Origin: an uncultured Lachnospiraceae bacterium | GTDB taxonomy: Bacteria; Bacillota; Clostridia; Lachnospirales; Lachnospiraceae | Assembly: GCA_910577445.1 (NCBI GenBank) | Contig: CAJTMZ010000027.1 | Span: 18,794 to 38,195 of the forward strand | Length of the DNA stretch: 19,402 bases | Reading direction: 5' to 3' | In this document: in pieces, positions 7,964-15,665 of the stretch | Numbering within the stretch: the first letter of the stretch is position 1 | Layout: the number at the start of each line of letters is the position of its first letter | The notes under the pieces: generated by a model | The model's database searches: none | Seen by the model: only the letters and a program-made list of their open reading frames with translations | Told to the model about the DNA's origin: nothing | Program-made: the position numbers and the translations under genes

Positions 7964-9073
7964 ATGAAAAAAACAGTAATTGTCGGTTATGGAAATATGG
8001 GGAGCCGGTATGCTTCCCATATTTATAACGGTAAGATAAAAGATATGTCGCTTTATGGCATTGTATGCAGAAACCCGGAAAAACAGCGGGAAATCATAAA
8101 TAATATGCCGGAGGTAAAAGTTTTTCCAGGAGAAGAAATCATGCTTAGCGAGAGGGATAATTTTGACGCGCTGATTATAACCACTCCTCACAAGGAACAT
8201 ATAAAAACTGTAAAAAGAGCGCAGCGGGCAGGACTTCATATATTGTGTGAAAAGCCTTTGGGAATAACAGCACAGGAATGCAGTGCAGTTCTGGCGGGAA
8301 ATGCAGAGGCAAAAATGGTAGAAGCCGTACTTTTTAACTGGCGTACAAAAGAGATTTACAGACAGCTCCACGCGTATCTGGAGGGCAGAAACCTGGGACG
8401 GCTCCACCAGGTAGTCTGGGTGGCGAATTTCTGGTATCGTCCGGAATTTTATCACCATGCTTCGAAATGGCGGAGCAGTTGGAGCGGAGAGGGCGGCGGC
8501 CTTTTAATCAACCAATGCCAGCATTTACTGGATATGTGGAACTGGCTGTTTGGGCAGCCGTGTGAAGTCTTTGCCAGTTTAGGGTATGGAGAATATAATC
8601 ATATTTCGGTAGATGACAAAATATCGCTTTTTCTCAGGCACGAAAATGGTATGTGGGGGAATCTGATTTCATCCAGCGGGGATTCTCCGGGAGCCTGCCA
8701 TTTGGAAATACACGGGGAATGGGGGAAAATAGTGGTTGAAGATAATCGCTGCTTGAGGATATATAAAAATACGGCCTCTACGGAATCCATTTCAAAGATA
8801 TCCAGAGAAATAAATCCGGTAATCCCGTTTGCGGAAGAAAACAGAGAAGTAAATCAGAAAGAAGATGAATATGTGGCTGCTCTGCAGAACTTTGCAGATG
8901 CCATGGAACTGAGAAGCGCGCCTTTGGCTGCTTTTTCGGACGGACAAAGGGCGCTAGAGATTGCAAATTCAGCATACCTGTCAAGCTGGAAGAGCACAGC
9001 AATACCTGTTCCCTGCGATGAGGAGGAATATTGCAGAGAATTGAAAAAGAGAGCAGAGGCAGAAGAAAGATAG
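7964..9073 (+). CDS. Gfo/Idh/MocA family oxidoreductase (second copy)
   Basis: NAD(P)-dependent oxidoreductase, 369 residues. Seen: Rossmann motif VGYGNMGSR at residues 7-15, the EKP motif at 96-98 (CEKPLG), and QHLLD with His187 and Asp190 at the family catalytic positions. A longer C-terminal substrate-binding domain follows. ATG 7964 has AGGAG about 8 bases upstream. It lies 43 bases after the dehydrogenase and appears to be the last operon gene. It is not a simple duplicate of the protein at 1549: the two share family motifs but differ in length and in residues around the active site, so they probably act on different intermediates. Confidence 0.88.
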   Translation: MKKTVIVGYGNMGSRYASHIYNGKIKDMSLYGIVCRNPEKQREIINNMPEVKVFPGEEIMLSERDNFDALIITTPHKEHIKTVKRAQRAGLHILCEKPLGITAQECSAVLAGNAEAKMVEAVLFNWRTKEIYRQLHAYLEGRNLGRLHQVVWVANFWYRPEFYHHASKWRSSWSGEGGGLLINQCQHLLDMWNWLFGQPCEVFASLGYGEYNHISVDDKISLFLRHENGMWGNLISSSGDSPGACHLEIHGEWGKIVVEDNRCLRIYKNTASTESISKISREINPVIPFAEENREVNQKEDEYVAALQNFADAMELRSAPLAAFSDGQRALEIANSAYLSSWKSTAIPVPCDEEEYCRELKKRAEAEER

Positions 9074-9090
9074 CGGAAATGAAGAGTGAT

Positions 9091-9119
9091 TTGTAATTTT
9101 ATAGATACGGCGTTATAAT
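9091..9119 (+). promoter_or_regulatory. Sigma-A promoter of the AAA ATPase gene
   Basis: TTGTAA (9091-9096), 17-base spacer, TATAAT (9114-9119). Predicted start near 9126. This marks the ATPase gene as a separate transcription unit. No terminator is visible between it and the operon ahead. Confidence 0.65.
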
Positions 9120-9132
9120 AAAGACAGTCCGT

Positions 9133-9154
9133 AAGGGGGAAGTAGCAGATGTAA
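9133..9154 (+). promoter_or_regulatory. Start-stop element (ATG-TAA) behind a strong ribosome site
   Basis: AAGGGGG (9133-9139) is followed after 9 bases by ATG (9149-9151) and immediately by TAA (9152-9154). The ATG is in frame with the ATPase start at 9179, ten codons on. It may be a minimal leader ORF or the trace of an older start lost by a nonsense change at codon 2. Confidence 0.35.
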
Positions 9155-9178
9155 AAAGAGGCAGAAGCGGGGTATTGT

Positions 9179-10738
9179 ATGAGAGCAACACACAGAGTAA
9201 AGGACTCTGCAGAAAATCCGGTCGGATATATTGTAGACGGGAAATTTTATACAGATGAATATCTGAAGACTAATATACAGTATGTGGAGAACCTTTCTTT
9301 AGAGGGGAATACAGTACGTTATGCGAGTGCGGAGCTTGAGGAAATTTCCTACAAAGCTGCCGTGGCCGAGAAAGAATATCACAAGATAGTAAGCGAAAAT
9401 CCGTTTGTCAGAGATATACAGGAGGATTTGGAAGAATGGCGGCAGGATGCTTCCCATAAAGTGCTGCAGTTGGAGGGTTCCCGACAGATTGGAAAAACGA
9501 CAGAACTGTTAAAATTCGCTTATAAGAATTATGAATATATTATTTATGTGAATTTGGCCTATGACAAGTATGATTTTCTGGAGACGGTAAATAGCGGGGG
9601 CAGCCCTTTGGAATTTGAAAAATATTGTCTGAAAGCCGGATTACCCCATTTTGTAAATAATAGAAATACGGTATTACTTATAGATGAAATCCAGCTTAGT
9701 GAGAAAATATACAATTCCATACGAAGCCTCTACTCAGAGATTGACTGCGACATGATTGTAACGGGAAGTTATTTGGGGCAGACTCTTCAGGCGGGATATT
9801 TTTTACCGGCCGGGACAGTCAGCTATATTCATATGTTTCCGCTGAGTTTTTCCGAGTTTTGCCGGATATATGATAAAGAAGAGATATTAAAAAGTATGGA
9901 TTTGTTTGGTGACGATAATGGCAGGGCATATGATGAAATTCTGCCTCTTTATCATGTCTACAGACAGATTGGCGGATATCCGGAGGTGGTCAGAAAGTAC
10001 AGGGAAAAAGAAGATATCAATAGCTGTTATGATGTGATACAAAGCCTTGTGGAAACTTTCCAAAGAGAATCCGGCTATTATTTCCGGACTTCGAAAGAAG
10101 CTCTTCTTTTTAAGACCGTATTTACAGAAGCTATAAAAAGTATGTGCAGTGAAAAGAGAGGCAGTGGAAACAAACTGACAGAGAAAATAACAAATATCGC
10201 AAAGCAATCGCAGAAAATGCTTGTCAGCAGAGATGAAACTGCCAGTGCAATTACATGGCTGGTCTATTCGGGAATAATCGGGGAGTGCGGATTATATAAT
10301 AACGGAGATATCAGGCAGTATATTCCGGCCAGAAGGCTGTACTATATGGATTGCGGGATAGCGGCTTATGTTGGAAGAGGAGCGGAGGTGGATGAAAGCA
10401 GTATAGAAGGTCTGCTTACCGAAACCTTTGTTTATACAGAGTTGTACAGATTGTATAAAAAGGTATATTCAAAGAAAGCAGTGAAAGGGGAGACGCCTTG
10501 TTTTTCTCTGTACAGTCAATATGAGCTGGACTTTGTTCTTGTAGATAAGGACAACACAGTTTATGGTGTGGAGGTAAAGACAGGGGACGGAAGTCCTGAA
10601 TCATTAAGAATTTTTATAGACAGGCATCTGATAGACCGGGGGACAGTGGCAAAGCCCGTAAAAGGCGGCCATGGAGAGAAGTTTGATACGATTCCCATAT
10701 TTGCGGTGGGGTGTAGGTTCCCTTATATGCACTTTTAA
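9179..10738 (+). CDS. AAA ATPase with DUF4143-like C-terminal region
   Basis: Predicted ATPase of the AAA_14/DUF4143 group, 519 residues, function unknown. Seen: an unusual N-terminal domain (about 1-75) rich in charged and aromatic residues, Walker A GSRQIGKTT at 100-108, Walker B VLLIDE at 165-170, a sensor-like VTGSYLG at 194-200, and a C-terminal part with YELDF (Asp451) and VEVK (Glu465, Lys467), a D...ExK arrangement like PD-(D/E)XK nucleases. The start ATG 9179 has only a moderate site (GCGGGG). It has its own promoter and no coupled partner. Many copies per genome are common in gut Clostridia and Bacteroidetes. A role in defence or stress is speculation; the family has no settled biochemical function. 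Confidence 0.85.
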   Translation: MRATHRVKDSAENPVGYIVDGKFYTDEYLKTNIQYVENLSLEGNTVRYASAELEEISYKAAVAEKEYHKIVSENPFVRDIQEDLEEWRQDASHKVLQLEGSRQIGKTTELLKFAYKNYEYIIYVNLAYDKYDFLETVNSGGSPLEFEKYCLKAGLPHFVNNRNTVLLIDEIQLSEKIYNSIRSLYSEIDCDMIVTGSYLGQTLQAGYFLPAGTVSYIHMFPLSFSEFCRIYDKEEILKSMDLFGDDNGRAYDEILPLYHVYRQIGGYPEVVRKYREKEDINSCYDVIQSLVETFQRESGYYFRTSKEALLFKTVFTEAIKSMCSEKRGSGNKLTEKITNIAKQSQKMLVSRDETASAITWLVYSGIIGECGLYNNGDIRQYIPARRLYYMDCGIAAYVGRGAEVDESSIEGLLTETFVYTELYRLYKKVYSKKAVKGETPCFSLYSQYELDFVLVDKDNTVYGVEVKTGDGSPESLRIFIDRHLIDRGTVAKPVKGGHGEKFDTIPIFAVGCRFPYMHF

Positions 10739-10756
10739 ACAAATTAACCAGATTTA

Positions 10757-10785
10757 TTGAATTTAGTAACTTTTCCGATTATAAT
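10757..10785 (+). promoter_or_regulatory. Sigma-A promoter ahead of the lipoprotein-araC-gal cluster
   Basis: TTGAAT (10757-10762), 17-base spacer, TATAAT (10780-10785). The predicted start near 10792 leaves a leader of about 68 bases containing a hairpin. It could serve the lipoprotein, the AraC regulator and possibly the gal genes. Confidence 0.65.
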
Positions 10786-10802
10786 AAGAAAGGACTTGTT
10801 TT

Positions 10803-10823
10803 GGAAGCGGCGCGTCCGCTTCC
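10803..10823 (+). other. 5' leader hairpin of the lipoprotein gene
   Basis: GGAAGCGG (10803-10810), loop CGCGT, CCGCTTCC (10816-10823): a perfect 8-bp GC-rich stem about 11 bases after the predicted transcript start. The tail TATTCTAATTT is not a clean T-run. It may be a 5' mRNA-stabilising stem or, less likely, a weak terminator for the ATPase gene. Confidence 0.5.
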
Positions 10824-10859
10824 TATTCTAATTTATAAAGAACTGAGGTTATCAATTTT

Positions 10860-11699
10860 ATGTATAAAAGAATCCTTTCCCTTATCGTAACCACTGCGCT
10901 ATGCCTTTCCCTTACCGCCTGCGGAATGCCCAAAGAGAAAATAGCCCAGGCGCAGGAAAAATACGCGCGGCTGGCCGAAATTCATAATCAGGTGGTGGAG
11001 GCCCATAAGAATGTGGAGGATAATTCTCTGGACGAAGAGCTGACGGCGCTTCGAAGCCGTGCGTCCGATATGGGGGCTTTCAATCTGGCGGAGATGGCGG
11101 AGGAGGAAATCGATAAGCTGATTCAGGATATAGATTCCATGATTAACGAATATGAAGGCTATCTGGCGCAGCTTTCCAATATAAAAGGGGAGGAAGAAGA
11201 CGCCGTGCTTACGCCGATTGTAATTACCCTGATGAACGGCACGGACATTTCTTTTTCCGACCTGCGCCTTTACGAGCAGGGAAGCAACGGCCTGCAGGTA
11301 AACGTGCTTGAGGATTTGGAGCTTTTTGTGCCGGGACAGTATCTGGCGGGGCTTACGGTTATGCGTGATGTGGATAACACACCCTGGGTGCTGACTCTGG
11401 CGGATGAAAACGAAACGGGATATGAGACCGTGCTTGCGGTGGGCGAGTTTACGGAGGAAAGCGTTTCGCTGACGCTGTATTATGACTCCAGTACCGGAGA
11501 GCTTGTGGCGGAAAGGACAGAGAGCGGCGAAGAGGCAAATCCGGACGGGACGGAAGGGGATGAACCTGAGGGCGGCGCGGACGGACAAGCGGAAACAGGG
11601 ACAGACGACGGGGCGGGTTCGGACAAAAGCGGCTCCGGTGAGCAGCAGGGAGAGGCGGCAGGCGCAGAGGACGGCTCCGGCGGGCAGCAGGGAGAATAA
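10860..11699 (+). CDS. Hypothetical lipoprotein with coiled coil and acidic low-complexity tail
   Basis: Not recognised as a named family. 279 residues. Seen: a signal peptide ending in the lipobox LTAC with lipidated Cys21. A helical, heptad-like region follows at about 24-110, rich in Glu, Lys and Ala. A likely beta-rich domain spans about 118-215 and includes MNGTDISFSDLRLYEQGS, reminiscent of domains that follow a TPIVITLMNGT strand in other Clostridial lipoproteins. The tail from about 216 is rich in Gly, Glu, Asp and Gln, with a 14-residue near-repeat. The ribosome site GAGG is about 11 bases ahead of ATG 10860. It sits 28 bases ahead of the AraC regulator and is likely co-transcribed with it. 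It is probably surface exposed; no function is proposed. Confidence 0.8.
   Translation: MYKRILSLIVTTALCLSLTACGMPKEKIAQAQEKYARLAEIHNQVVEAHKNVEDNSLDEELTALRSRASDMGAFNLAEMAEEEIDKLIQDIDSMINEYEGYLAQLSNIKGEEEDAVLTPIVITLMNGTDISFSDLRLYEQGSNGLQVNVLEDLELFVPGQYLAGLTVMRDVDNTPWVLTLADENETGYETVLAVGEFTEESVSLTLYYDSSTGELVAERTESGEEANPDGTEGDEPEGGADGQAETGTDDGAGSDKSGSGEQQGEAAGAEDGSGGQQGE
11631..11695 (+). repeat. Two-copy direct repeat in the lipoprotein tail
   Basis: A 23-base unit beginning GGCTCCGG occurs at 11631-11653 and 11673-11695 with two mismatches and a 42-base period. Both copies are in the same frame and encode GSG(E/G)QQGE. It is probably a slippage-prone low-complexity end. Confidence 0.75.
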
Positions 11700-11727
11700 T
11701 CAGGCGGGCCTTTTAGGGAGAAATACA

Positions 11728-12831
11728 ATGGAAAAAGCTTATGAACTGGAGTTTTTTGGCGAGAAAAGCGGAAGTCTGTTCCTTAACTGCTGCGGAATGT
11801 CAAGAACGGAGCCTTTTCACAGTTTCGGCCCGGCGATTAAGCCGCATTATGTGATTCATTTTGTGTTAAGCGGCCGGGGGAGGCTTTCGATTGGCGGCAA
11901 GGAATACTTTCCGGAGCAGGGCTACGGATTTTTGATACCGCCGGACGAGCTTACTTTTTATCAGGCGGACGAAGAAAATCCATGGACCTATATCTGGGTG
12001 GGATTTAACGGAAGCATGGCGGGGGAGCTGATAAAGTCCATGGGGCTTTCCCTTATGAGTCCAGTGTTCCAGTCGGATAAGGAACAGGAACTTTACAGGT
12101 CCGTTATGGATATGATGGAGCACAACAGGGTGGGGATTGCCAATGATTTGCGGAGAAACGGACAGCTTCATCTTTTTTTATCCCTGATAGCGGAAAGCGC
12201 CAGGGTGGAGGAGAAGGGAGAGTCGGACAGAGCGGGGCTTTATGTGCGGCGGGCGGTGGAGTTTATCTTAAGCAATTACTGCAACCCGATTAAAGTTACC
12301 GACATTGCCAATTATGTGTGTATCAACAGGAGTTATCTGTACACATTGTTCAGAGGGGCGATGGGGATGTCGCCTCAGCAGTTTTTAACCAGCTTCCGCA
12401 TCAACAAGGCGGCGGAGCTTTTGCAGGTCACTTCCCTGCCGGTGGAAAGCATCGCGATTTCCTGCGGGTATTCCGACCCGCTTGTGTTTACAAAATCATT
12501 TAAGCAGATGAAGGAAATGTCCCCGTCTTCCTACCGGAAAGAAATGCAAAAGGGGGGAAGCAGAAAGAGCCGGGAATATCTTCAGCAGATAGAGGATTTC
12601 ATAAGCCAGGTAAATATTAACATTTTGACAGGCTTTTTTAACAAGGGAATATGGTTTGGGAAAAGAGGAATGCCATATAATGTAGCAAAAGGAACCGAAA
12701 CTTTTACCCGGAGCCTGCGTTCGCGCTGTGTCGGCAGGCTCTGTCATATGCAAGGGTTCCGGGCGGGCCGGGCTTTGGCCGGACCGGGAGTGGAGATTGG
12801 AAACAGCGCAGAAAAGAGGGAAAAATGGTAG
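11728..12831 (+). CDS. AraC family transcriptional regulator
   Basis: Sugar-responsive regulator, 367 residues. Seen: an N-terminal cupin-like sensor domain (about 15-150, with HYVIHFVLSGRGRL and FLIPPDELTFY) and a C-terminal AraC double helix-turn-helix at about 176-273 ending in the usual GYSDPLVFTKSFKQMKEMSPSSYRK. ATG 11728 is chosen because AGGGAG lies about 8 bases upstream and the longer frame would overlap the lipoprotein gene. Its stop overlaps the galK start (ATGGTAG), suggesting it controls and is coupled to galK-galT. Odd: roughly 88 residues follow the HTH, whereas the family usually ends there. Dropping one base from the G-run at 12552-12557 would end it at TAG 12590-12592, near the usual length. 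Confidence 0.88.
   Translation: MEKAYELEFFGEKSGSLFLNCCGMSRTEPFHSFGPAIKPHYVIHFVLSGRGRLSIGGKEYFPEQGYGFLIPPDELTFYQADEENPWTYIWVGFNGSMAGELIKSMGLSLMSPVFQSDKEQELYRSVMDMMEHNRVGIANDLRRNGQLHLFLSLIAESARVEEKGESDRAGLYVRRAVEFILSNYCNPIKVTDIANYVCINRSYLYTLFRGAMGMSPQQFLTSFRINKAAELLQVTSLPVESIAISCGYSDPLVFTKSFKQMKEMSPSSYRKEMQKGGSRKSREYLQQIEDFISQVNINILTGFFNKGIWFGKRGMPYNVAKGTETFTRSLRSRCVGRLCHMQGFRAGRALAGPGVEIGNSAEKREKW
12709..12743 (+). other. Inverted repeat upstream of galK
   Basis: GAGCCTGC (12711-12718) and GCAGGCTC (12734-12741) pair perfectly and extend by a G-T and a C-G pair, with a 15-base loop. It lies inside the extra C-terminal part of the AraC frame, about 85 bases before galK and 28 bases after a TATAAT (12676-12681). 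It could be a galK leader hairpin or an operator. Confidence 0.4.
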
Positions 12832-13991
12832 AAGCAGTAGTAAAAAGATTTGAAGAGGTGTACGGTGACAAGGAGGGGGCTAAGGTGTTTTTTGCGCCGG
12901 GACGTGTAAATCTTATTGGAGAGCACACGGATTATAACGGCGGGCATGTATTTCCCTGTGCGCTTACGATTGGTACATACGGGGTTGCCAGAGTAAGGGA
13001 GGACAGGAAACTGCGTTTTTATTCCATGAATTTTGACCATCTGGGAGTGATTGAGTCCTCGCTGGACGACCTTAAGCCCAGAAAGGAAGCGGGTTGGACA
13101 AATTATCCAAAGGGAGTTATGTGGGCTTTTGAGGGAAGAGGCTATCAGCTTCCCAAGGGGCTGGATATTCTTTTATACGGAAACATTCCCAACGGTTCGG
13201 GACTGTCTTCCTCTGCGTCCATTGAAGTTCTTACCGGCTATATTCTGAAAGAATTTTTCGGGTTTGAGGTGAGCAATCAGGATTTGGCTCTGATTGGGCA
13301 GTATTCGGAAAACAACTTCAACGGCGTGAACTGCGGTATTATGGACCAGTTTGCCATTGCCATGGGAAAAAAGGACAACGCCATCTTTTTGGACACGGCG
13401 GATTTGTCCTACACCTACGCTCCTATAAGCTTAAAAGGCGCAAAGCTTGTGATTGCGTGCAGCAATAAAAAGAGGGGGCTTGGGGATTCCAAGTACAACG
13501 AAAGAAGAAGCGAATGCGAAACCGCCCTTGCGGAACTGCAGGGCGTAGTGGATATTAAAAGCCTCGGAGAACTGAGCGAGGAAAAATTTGAGGAAGTAAA
13601 ATCGGCAATCAAGGACCCCGTGAGGGTAAGAAGAGCAAAACATGCGGTTTACGAGAACCAGCGCACCGTTAAGGCGGTGGAAGCGTTGAAAGCGGACAAT
13701 ATCGCTTTGTTCGGAGAGCTTATGAACGCCTCACACGTATCCCTTCGCGACGATTATGAAGTAACGGGAATCGAGCTTGACACGCTGGTGGAGGAAGCCT
13801 GGAAGGTGGACGGCGTGATTGGCTCCCGTATGACGGGCGCAGGGTTCGGCGGCTGTACGGTAAGCCTTGTGAAGGACGAGGCCATTGACGGATTTGTGAA
13901 GCAGGTAGGGGACGCCTATCTGGCAAAGATTGGATATAAGGCTGATTTTTATGTGGTTGAGGTCGGAGACGGCCCCTGTGTGCTGCGGTAA
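12825..13991 (+). CDS. galK: Galactokinase
   Basis: Phosphorylates alpha-D-galactose to galactose 1-phosphate with ATP, the first committed Leloir step, in the cytosol. 388 residues, the usual length. All three GHMP signatures are visible: PGRVNLIGEHTDYNGG at 25-40 (galactose recognition), GNIPNGSGLSSSAS at about 120-132 (ATP-binding loop), and TGAGFGGCTV with the glycine loop at 338-343. Asp175 in GIMDQF is at the catalytic base position. The gene overlaps the upstream regulator by 7 bases and is followed by galT, its pathway partner. The ribosome site is AGAGGG, close to the ATG. galE, galM and a galactose transporter are not in the window. Confidence 0.97.
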   Translation: MVEAVVKRFEEVYGDKEGAKVFFAPGRVNLIGEHTDYNGGHVFPCALTIGTYGVARVREDRKLRFYSMNFDHLGVIESSLDDLKPRKEAGWTNYPKGVMWAFEGRGYQLPKGLDILLYGNIPNGSGLSSSASIEVLTGYILKEFFGFEVSNQDLALIGQYSENNFNGVNCGIMDQFAIAMGKKDNAIFLDTADLSYTYAPISLKGAKLVIACSNKKRGLGDSKYNERRSECETALAELQGVVDIKSLGELSEEKFEEVKSAIKDPVRVRRAKHAVYENQRTVKAVEALKADNIALFGELMNASHVSLRDDYEVTGIELDTLVEEAWKVDGVIGSRMTGAGFGGCTVSLVKDEAIDGFVKQVGDAYLAKIGYKADFYVVEVGDGPCVLR

Positions 13992-14024
13992 CAGGCAGAG
14001 GGAAAGACAAATAAAAGTCTGGCG

Positions 14025-14067
14025 GGCGGCAGTGCCAAAAGACGGGGCGCCTTCCGGCATTGCCGCC
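14025..14067 (+). other. Large galK-galT intercistronic hairpin
   Basis: GGCGGCAGTGCC (14025-14036) pairs with GGCATTGCCGCC (14056-14067): 12 bp with a single G-T pair and a 19-base loop. No T-run follows. A competing 6-bp hairpin TCCGGC (14053-14058) with GCCGGA (14065-14070) uses the same right arm. The element ends about 40 bases before the galT start. Confidence 0.6.
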
Positions 14068-14106
14068 GGAGAGTGACAGGAAAAATTGACGGGGAGATTT
14101 GAAAAT

Positions 14107-15630
14107 ATGATACAGAAGGATATCAGAAGACTGGTTGCCTACAGCCTGAAAACGGGGCTGGTGGCAAAGGAGGACGAGATTTATACCACGAACCGGCTTC
14201 TCGAGCTGTTTGAACTGGACGAGCTTGAGGATTTGGATGAGCAGGGCCTTGCGGAGGTGGAAAAAACCGAAACAGAGGATTTGGAGGATATTCTCGGAGG
14301 ACTGCTGGATTACGCGTATGAAAAGGGAATACTGAAAGAAAACGGAGTGGTTTACCGGGATTTGTTTGACACTAAAATTATGAGTCTTTTGATGCCCCGC
14401 CCCAGCGAGGTGATTGAGACCTTTAAGGAGATTTACAGGAAAGACCCTGTGGCGGCTACGGATTATTATTATAAATTCAGCAGGGATTCCGACTATATCA
14501 GGCGTTACAGAATAGAAAAGGATATGAAGTGGATAACCGCCACGGAATACGGCGATTTGGATATTACCATTAATCTTTCCAAGCCGGAAAAAGACCCCAA
14601 AGCCATTGCGGCGGCCAGAACGGCAAAGCAGTCGGGCTATCCGAAGTGCCTGCTCTGCCGGGAAAACGAAGGGTATGCGGGACGGGTGAATCACCCGGCA
14701 CGGCAGAACCACAGGATTATTCCGGTTACCATTCAGGGGGATACCTGGGGATTCCAGTATTCGCCTTATGTTTACTATAACGAGCACTGCATTGTTTTTA
14801 ACGGGCAGCATGTCCCCATGAAGATTGACAGAAACGCTTTCTGTAAGCTGTTTGATTTTGTTAAACAGTTCCCTCACTATTTTGTGGGTTCCAACGCGGA
14901 TTTGCCGATTGTGGGCGGCTCGATTTTAAGCCACGACCATTTCCAGGGGGGCAATTATGAGTTTGCCATGGCGAAAGCCCCTGTGGAGAGAAGCTTTACC
15001 ATAAAGGGATTTGAGGATGTAAAGGCAGGGATTGTCAAATGGCCCATGTCGGTTATTCGGCTGAAAGGTGCCGACACAGAGAGGATTATTGATTTGGCCG
15101 ACCTTATTTTGCATCACTGGAGAGGCTACACGGACGAAGCGGCTTTTGTCTATGCGGAGACAGAGGGCGAACCCCACAATACAATCACCCCCATTGCCCG
15201 CAGACGGGGCGAATGCTATGAGCTTGATTTGGTGCTGAGAAACAATATTACCACGAAAGAGCATCCGCTGGGCCTTTACCATCCCCACGCAAAGCTCCAT
15301 CACATCAAAAAGGAAAACATCGGTCTTATTGAGGTTATGGGTCTTGCGGTGCTTCCGGCCCGGTTAAAAGGGGAAATGGAAGAACTGAAAGCCGCCATGC
15401 TGGCCGGGAAAAACCTGCGGGAGGACGAACTGCTTGAAAAGCACGCCGACTGGGTGGAGGAGTTTTGGGATAAATACGAGAAGATAGACGAAACCAACAT
15501 AGACGATATTCTGCGCCATGAAATCGGTCATGTGTTTATGGAGGTGCTTACGGATTCAGGCGTTTACAAGAGGAACGAGGAAGGGCAGAGGGCTTTTGAC
15601 AGATTTATCTCCTCCGTGAACGACAGATAA
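14107..15630 (+). CDS. galT: Galactose-1-phosphate uridylyltransferase, class II
   Basis: Transfers UMP between UDP-glucose and galactose 1-phosphate, giving UDP-galactose and glucose 1-phosphate. 507 residues, matching the long class II enzyme of Firmicutes rather than the roughly 350-residue class I form. Seen: GYPKCLLCRENEGYAGR at about 178-193, HPARQNHRIIP at 196-206, and SILSHDHFQGGNYEFAM at 272-288 with the histidines expected near the active site. ATG 14107 is chosen, with GGGGAG 11 bases upstream. A TTG 21 bases earlier with AGGA in front is an alternative that would add seven residues. It follows galK after 115 bases containing a hairpin and precedes the radical SAM gene. Confidence 0.96.
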   Translation: MIQKDIRRLVAYSLKTGLVAKEDEIYTTNRLLELFELDELEDLDEQGLAEVEKTETEDLEDILGGLLDYAYEKGILKENGVVYRDLFDTKIMSLLMPRPSEVIETFKEIYRKDPVAATDYYYKFSRDSDYIRRYRIEKDMKWITATEYGDLDITINLSKPEKDPKAIAAARTAKQSGYPKCLLCRENEGYAGRVNHPARQNHRIIPVTIQGDTWGFQYSPYVYYNEHCIVFNGQHVPMKIDRNAFCKLFDFVKQFPHYFVGSNADLPIVGGSILSHDHFQGGNYEFAMAKAPVERSFTIKGFEDVKAGIVKWPMSVIRLKGADTERIIDLADLILHHWRGYTDEAAFVYAETEGEPHNTITPIARRRGECYELDLVLRNNITTKEHPLGLYHPHAKLHHIKKENIGLIEVMGLAVLPARLKGEMEELKAAMLAGKNLREDELLEKHADWVEEFWDKYEKIDETNIDDILRHEIGHVFMEVLTDSGVYKRNEEGQRAFDRFISSVNDR

Positions 15631-15665
15631 GAATCCGGCGTTTGCTCGTAAAGCGTGGGTAAAAA

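Noticed and set aside
10899..11588. Minus-strand open frame of 229 codons over the lipoprotein
   Set aside because: It is a shadow of the lipoprotein gene, which has a signal peptide, lipobox and promoter; the antisense frame has none of these.
11631..11695. Direct repeat in the lipoprotein as a CRISPR or regulatory array
   Set aside because: There are only two copies, in frame within a low-complexity coding tail, with no unique-spacer pattern.
12625..12653. Perfect TTGACA ahead of galK as a promoter
   Set aside because: At 17-base spacing the -10 position reads AATATG (3/6), and the nearby TATAAT at 12676 is far too distant, so this is not listed as a promoter.
13720..14877. Long minus-strand open frame (385 codons) across galK and galT
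   Set aside because: It lies wholly antisense to two well-supported genes and the gap between them. Its translation is rich in Arg, Pro, His and Ser in the way antisense frames are, and it lacks recognisable motifs.
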